A DNA stretch of 37,266 bases from Rhodoferax sp. (lineage in GTDB: Bacteria; Pseudomonadota; Gammaproteobacteria; Burkholderiales; Burkholderiaceae_C). Below the pieces are notes generated by a model, which made no database searches, was not told the DNA's origin, and saw only the letters and a program-made list of their open reading frames with translations. The first letter of the stretch is position 1. Every line of letters starts with the position of its first letter. Of the stretch, positions 34,161 to 37,266 are shown piece after piece. The stretch spans positions 1 to 37,266 of the forward strand of contig NZ_JANXUQ010000287.1 in the NCBI RefSeq assembly GCF_025356155.1, in the 5' to 3' direction. The position numbers and the translations under genes were made by a program.

Positions 34161-34216
34161 GCGGTGGAGCCGCGCGGTGAGGGGGGCGTAACGCAGCGCT
34201 CTGGAGAAGAAATCAC

Positions 34217-35617
34217 TCAGACCGGATGACTGGCGGGACTGTCGGCAGCACTACCGGAAATGGCACCCAATTCGCCGGACTCCCGCGCCTTGCGGCCATA
34301 CACCAGCTCAAACACGGGGCTTGCCATCATGGTGGTGACCACGGCCATGAGCACCAGCATGGAAAACAAGGCTGGTCCAATGATGCCCTTTTGCAGACCG
34401 ATGTTGATGATGATCAACTCCATCAACCCGCGTGAGTTCATAAGTGCGCCGATGCCCAGCGCCGTGCGGTTGTCCTCGCCCGCCATGCGCGCGGCCAGGT
34501 AGCAGGCGGCGAACTTGGCCAGCACCGAGGCAGCCAGGATACCCACCGCAACCAGCAGCAGCTCGCCGGAGTTGATCATGTCCAGACGGGTGTTCAGGCC
34601 TGAGTAAGTGAAAAACATCGGCAGCAGCAGGATCACCGCCAGGGGCTCAACTTTATTCTTCAACTCCATGGCGAAGACGCCGCGTGGCATGACTGTGCCC
34701 AAAATGAAGCCACCAAAGATCGCGTGGATGCCGACGGCGTCCATGATGAAGGCTGACAGGCAGAACAGGATCAGCGTGATGCCCAGCACTGTGTGGCTCA
34801 TCTGGCCCTCGCGCTCGACGGCGGCACCCAGCGGGGCCAATAGCTTACGACCAAACATGAGGACGAAGGCGCTCCAGAGGATGCCGCCGCCAATGGCCAA
34901 TACGGCCACACCTGGACCAGCGCCAAACGCAGCCAGCACAAGGGCCAGTACACACCAGGAGGCCGCGTCGTCGAAGGCGCCGGCCGTCAGCGTCAGCGTG
35001 CCCAGTGCGGTGTTGGCCAGGCCACGCTCGTTGATGATGCGGGCCAGCATGGGAAAGGCGGTCAGCGCAATGCAGGCGCCCAAGAACAGCATCGCATGGG
35101 TCTGCGAGATGCCGGGAGCGAACAGACCCGGAATGCCGACCAGGAAGGGCGTGATCAGGTAGGCGATGAAGAACGGTGCCGCAATGCCGGCCATCGAGAC
35201 ACCCATGGCGCTGCGGCCTTTGGTCGCGAAATGGTCTAGCCGCAACGTGGTGCCAACCAGGAACATGTACAGGCCCACGCCCAACTGCGCGCCGGTGTAC
35301 AGGACGTTTTGCATCTCTTTGGGGAAGATGGCCGCCTGCAGGTCAGGGAAAAACAGGCCCAGTAACGATGGCCCAAGCAGGACGCCCGCAATCATCTCGC
35401 CGACCACCTGGGGCTGGCCCAGGAACTTGCGGCCGACCCAGCCGACGACGCGGCAGACCAGCATGATCACCGCCAACTGCAAAAAGAAGTGAACGCTGAA
35501 GTCTACGGGCGAATAGCTCTGGGCGATCGCAGGGACTGCGGGGCCATGTTTGGCGAAGACGTCGCCAAGCATGGCCCACATGTTGAGGCTGTCAAATTCC
35601 ATGAAGCTTTCTGTCAT
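34217..35617 (-). CDS. CPA2-family cation/proton antiporter
   Basis: A 466-aa inner-membrane protein with about 12-13 hydrophobic segments, of the Na+(K+)/H+ exchanger family. Key segments are FLGQPQVVGEMIAGVLLGPSLLG, QLGVGLYMFLVGTTLR, LTLTAGAFDDAASWCVLALV (the DD pair used for ion binding in this superfamily) and GIGALMNSRGLMELIIINIGL. No RCK/TrkA-N domain is attached. The start may be ATG 35617 or ATG 35602; the open frame extends to a GTG at 35653. The transported ion cannot be told. No coupled genes. Confidence 0.88.
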   Translation of the reverse strand: MTESFMEFDSLNMWAMLGDVFAKHGPAVPAIAQSYSPVDFSVHFFLQLAVIMLVCRVVGWVGRKFLGQPQVVGEMIAGVLLGPSLLGLFFPDLQAAIFPKEMQNVLYTGAQLGVGLYMFLVGTTLRLDHFATKGRSAMGVSMAGIAAPFFIAYLITPFLVGIPGLFAPGISQTHAMLFLGACIALTAFPMLARIINERGLANTALGTLTLTAGAFDDAASWCVLALVLAAFGAGPGVAVLAIGGGILWSAFVLMFGRKLLAPLGAAVEREGQMSHTVLGITLILFCLSAFIMDAVGIHAIFGGFILGTVMPRGVFAMELKNKVEPLAVILLLPMFFTYSGLNTRLDMINSGELLLVAVGILAASVLAKFAACYLAARMAGEDNRTALGIGALMNSRGLMELIIINIGLQKGIIGPALFSMLVLMAVVTTMMASPVFELVYGRKARESGELGAISGSAADSPASHPV

Positions 35618-35984
35618 TTGCAGGTGGTGCGCTTGTCTACAACCAGCCCGCACGGTGTAAGGTCTAATTGCGGCGGATTGTGGGGTGGCGCTTTCAGGTC
35701 CGATAGGAATTTCGGCATTGTTGCACCTTTGCCAGGCGCGACGGACGCGCCAAGCCGGTGCTGATTACAAATTACCAATTACCAATTGCGGGCAGCCTAC
35801 TCGCGTTATGGTAGCGTTGAGAACTGAGGATTTCCGCCGCTTCACCGGCGAGAGCGACAGCATTCTGGAGATATTGGCCTGACCCGGTAGAGCATCGGCG
35901 ACCGATCAGTGGTCAATCTGCCCAGCCACTGGGCGCCGATACAACAGATCAATACCCTGACAAGCCGTTCAAGCTGAAGGTCGC
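35618..35984. other. Intergenic stretch with no convincing gene
   Basis: About 370 bp. The open frames here have no ribosome binding site or recognisable product. It contains a hairpin GGCGCG-ACGGA-CGCGCC (35735-35751) and a short tandem ATTACCA-ATTACCA (35771-35784). It may hold the antiporter promoter, but I see no clear -35/-10 pair. Confidence 0.5.
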
Positions 35985-36083
35985 TCAGCGCTTGCTCCGC
36001 CACGCTTGGTAGCGCGAGTGTTGCAGGGCAACCAGCTCGACCACCCCCCAAGTGATGCTGCTCAGCACATGCAGGCGGCGCAT
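35985..36083 (-). CDS. Possible 32-aa small protein
   Basis: ATG 36083 opens MRRLHVLSSITWGVVELVAL and continues to a basic end (QAWRSKR). It begins 4 nt after the stop of the 33-aa ORF upstream, suggesting translational coupling, but there is no good ribosome binding site. The central part is mildly hydrophobic. I know no family. It could be a remnant rather than a gene. Confidence 0.25.
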   Translation of the reverse strand: MRRLHVLSSITWGVVELVALQHSRYQAWRSKR

Positions 36084-36087
36084 GGGA

Positions 36088-36189
36088 TCAGGCCTTGGCG
36101 CTGCGCGCGGTCGGTAAACCCAGACTGACCCATCCATCGTCAAACAAGGCGTCCAGCTTCTTCTGCAATCCCAAGAGTTTCCAGATCAT
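36088..36189 (-). CDS. Possible 33-aa small protein with strong ribosome binding site
   Basis: ATG 36189 is preceded by AGGAGAG at good distance (AATAGGAGAGCACC-ATG). The product begins MIWKLLGLQKKLDALFDDGW and ends LGLPTARSAKA. The first helix would be amphipathic. A weak Pho-box candidate is at 36236-36257, followed after 6 nt by TAGCCT. No family is recognised. The ribosome binding site is the main argument that it is real. Confidence 0.4.
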   Translation of the reverse strand: MIWKLLGLQKKLDALFDDGWVSLGLPTARSAKA

Positions 36190-36229
36190 GGTGCTCTCCT
36201 ATTGAGTCGTTGAATGAACCTCTAGGCTA

Positions 36230-36257
36230 GCGGGCTTGTGTGACAGTTGTGCGTAAA
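36230..36257 (-). promoter_or_regulatory. Pho-box candidate upstream of the 33-aa ORF
   Basis: Minus strand 11-mers TTTACGCACAA (36257-36247, weak) and CTGTCACACAA (36246-36236), the latter identical to the central ppk half-site. After 6 nt (GCCCGC) comes TAGCCT as a weak -10. One strong half-site only. Confidence 0.4.
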
Positions 36258-36313
36258 AGGTCCATACCCTTTGGCGGTGCTGTGCCATGCCGCCATGCGG
36301 TGTTTTGCGGGCT

Positions 36314-37266
36314 ATGCTCAACGGGCCCAGCGATCCGTTACAAACCCTACTGCCGTACCCATTGCAAGCCAAACATCTGCCCGAACTCGACGCCTTGGAG
36401 CGCATCCTGGACCTGGGGGCGCAACACCTGCAGGTCAGGGTCGCGCACCAGGTCTCGGCACCAGCGGGCACCGCCCTGCCCGTCTACGCCATTGGCCTGG
36501 GTAACCCCAGCCCGGACGTACCCGCCATCGGTTTTTTTGGCGGCGTACATGGCCTGGAGCGCATCGGCGCGGAAGTGGTCATCGCCTTTTTGCACAGTCT
36601 GGTGATGCGTTTGCAGTGGGACGCCACGCTGCACAGCCAACTCGAATCGGTAAGACTGTTGTTTATGCCCATCGTCAACCCCGGTGGCATGCAGATGGGT
36701 ACACGGGCAAACCCCCAAGGCATCGACCTGATGCGCAACGCGCCGGTGGACGCGGTGGACAAGGTCCCGTTTCTAGTCGGCGGCCAGCGCATCAGCGCAA
36801 CCCTGCCCTGGTACCGTGGGCGCCCGGATGCACCGATGGAGGCCGAGAACCTGGCCCTGTGTGCCGAGGTGCGCGCCGAGCTGCTGTCGCGCCCCTTCAG
36901 CATGGCGCTGGATTGCCACTCGGGCTTTGGCGCCGGCGACCGCATCTGGCTGCCCTATGCCCACACCCGCAAACCCATTGCGCATCTGGCCGAGATGCAG
37001 GCGCTAAAAGAGGTGTTTCTGCAGACCTACAGCCACCACCCTTATGTGTTCGAGCCGCAAAGCCTGCAGTACCTTGCCCACGGCGACATTTGGGACTATC
37101 TGTACCTGGAAGCGTGCACCGACCCCGGGCGTATTTTTTTGCCGCTGACGCTGGAGATGGGTTCGTGGTTGTGGATCAAAAAGAACCCGCGCCAGATGTT
37201 TTCACTCAAGGGCATCTTCAACCCGCTGATCGCGCACCGACAGCACCGCGTATTGCGTCGGCATCT
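36314..37266 (+). CDS. M14-family zinc carboxypeptidase, 3' end outside window
   Basis: The plus-strand frame from ATG 36314 stays open to the window end (317 codons visible). Zinc and catalytic residues of M14 peptidases are visible: HxxE in GFFGGVHGLERIGAE, NPGGMQMGTRANPQGIDLMRN, the third ligand in LDCHSGFG, and the general-base Glu in LPLTLEMGSW. It probably trims C-terminal residues from peptides or acts as a succinylglutamate-desuccinylase-like amidase. An in-frame ATG at 36287 is an alternative start; neither has a clear ribosome binding site. No signal peptide is seen, so it is likely cytoplasmic. Confidence 0.85.
   Translation, partial: MLNGPSDPLQTLLPYPLQAKHLPELDALERILDLGAQHLQVRVAHQVSAPAGTALPVYAIGLGNPSPDVPAIGFFGGVHGLERIGAEVVIAFLHSLVMRLQWDATLHSQLESVRLLFMPIVNPGGMQMGTRANPQGIDLMRNAPVDAVDKVPFLVGGQRISATLPWYRGRPDAPMEAENLALCAEVRAELLSRPFSMALDCHSGFGAGDRIWLPYAHTRKPIAHLAEMQALKEVFLQTYSHHPYVFEPQSLQYLAHGDIWDYLYLEACTDPGRIFLPLTLEMGSWLWIKKNPRQMFSLKGIFNPLIAHRQHRVLRRH

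Noticed and set aside
35842..36051. 69-aa minus-strand open frame as a gene
   Set aside because: No ribosome binding site and it overlaps, in another frame, the better-supported tiny ORFs.

Overview
The window looks like a chromosomal piece of a betaproteobacterium of the order Burkholderiales, most likely family Comamonadaceae (Rhodoferax/Polaromonas-like). This is inferred from high G+C coding sequence, the rho / zinc-independent L31 order, a pstSCAB-phoU-phoB-phoR run, an AddA/AddB-like pair followed by a flavoprotein, and short dispersed palindromic repeats. No tRNA, rRNA, CRISPR array, transposase or phage gene was seen. The genus is a guess; no search could be run.

Layout. (1) 1-6893, minus strand: addB-like nuclease, addA-like helicase-nuclease and a flavoprotein cut by the window edge, each pair sharing a 4-nt ATGA overlap. 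Three kinds of repeat sit in frame inside these genes. (2) 6978-11109, plus strand: trxA, rho, rpmE2 and a membrane glycosyltransferase-like protein. (3) 17682 down to 11042, minus strand: the complete phosphate operon pstS-pstC-pstA-pstB-phoU-phoB-phoR. (4) 17884-23828, plus strand: a FAS1-domain lipoprotein, a type-1 periplasmic binding protein, exopolyphosphatase, and an MCE lipid-transport set (MlaE-like permease, MlaD-like protein, lipoprotein) with no adjacent ATPase. (5) 25711-23846, minus: an EAL-CBS-GGDEF protein; divergent from it, a Lys/Ala/Pro-rich protein. (6) 31981 down to 26325, minus: a 77-aa protein, OlsB-like ornithine N-acyltransferase, PlcP/LpxH-like metallophosphoesterase, GT4 glycosyltransferase, polyphosphate kinase and SixA-like phosphatase. 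(7) 32169-37266: an 87-aa orphan, a CYTH-CHAD protein, a CPA2 cation/proton antiporter (minus), two possible tiny ORFs (minus) and an M14 carboxypeptidase cut by the window end.

The unifying theme is phosphate. Besides the Pst/Pho operon I found four Pho boxes (tandem 11-bp half-sites containing TGTCA), each followed by exactly 6 nt and a plausible -10 hexamer: upstream of pstS, the FAS1 lipoprotein, the EAL-CBS-GGDEF gene and ppk. Weaker candidates precede the olsB-plcP-agt run and the tiny ORFs at 36 kb. The implied picture is a local phosphate-starvation regulon. It would combine phosphate uptake, replacement of phospholipids by ornithine lipid and glycolipid, polyphosphate synthesis (ppk) beside breakdown and binding (ppx, CYTH-CHAD), and c-di-GMP turnover. 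The boxes are read directly from the sequence; regulation by PhoB is inference.

A second theme is small dispersed repeats: a 43-bp element in three copies with identical length and spacing, a 96-bp element with perfect 27-bp inverted arms inside the addA-like gene, and a GC-rich palindromic element in two copies.
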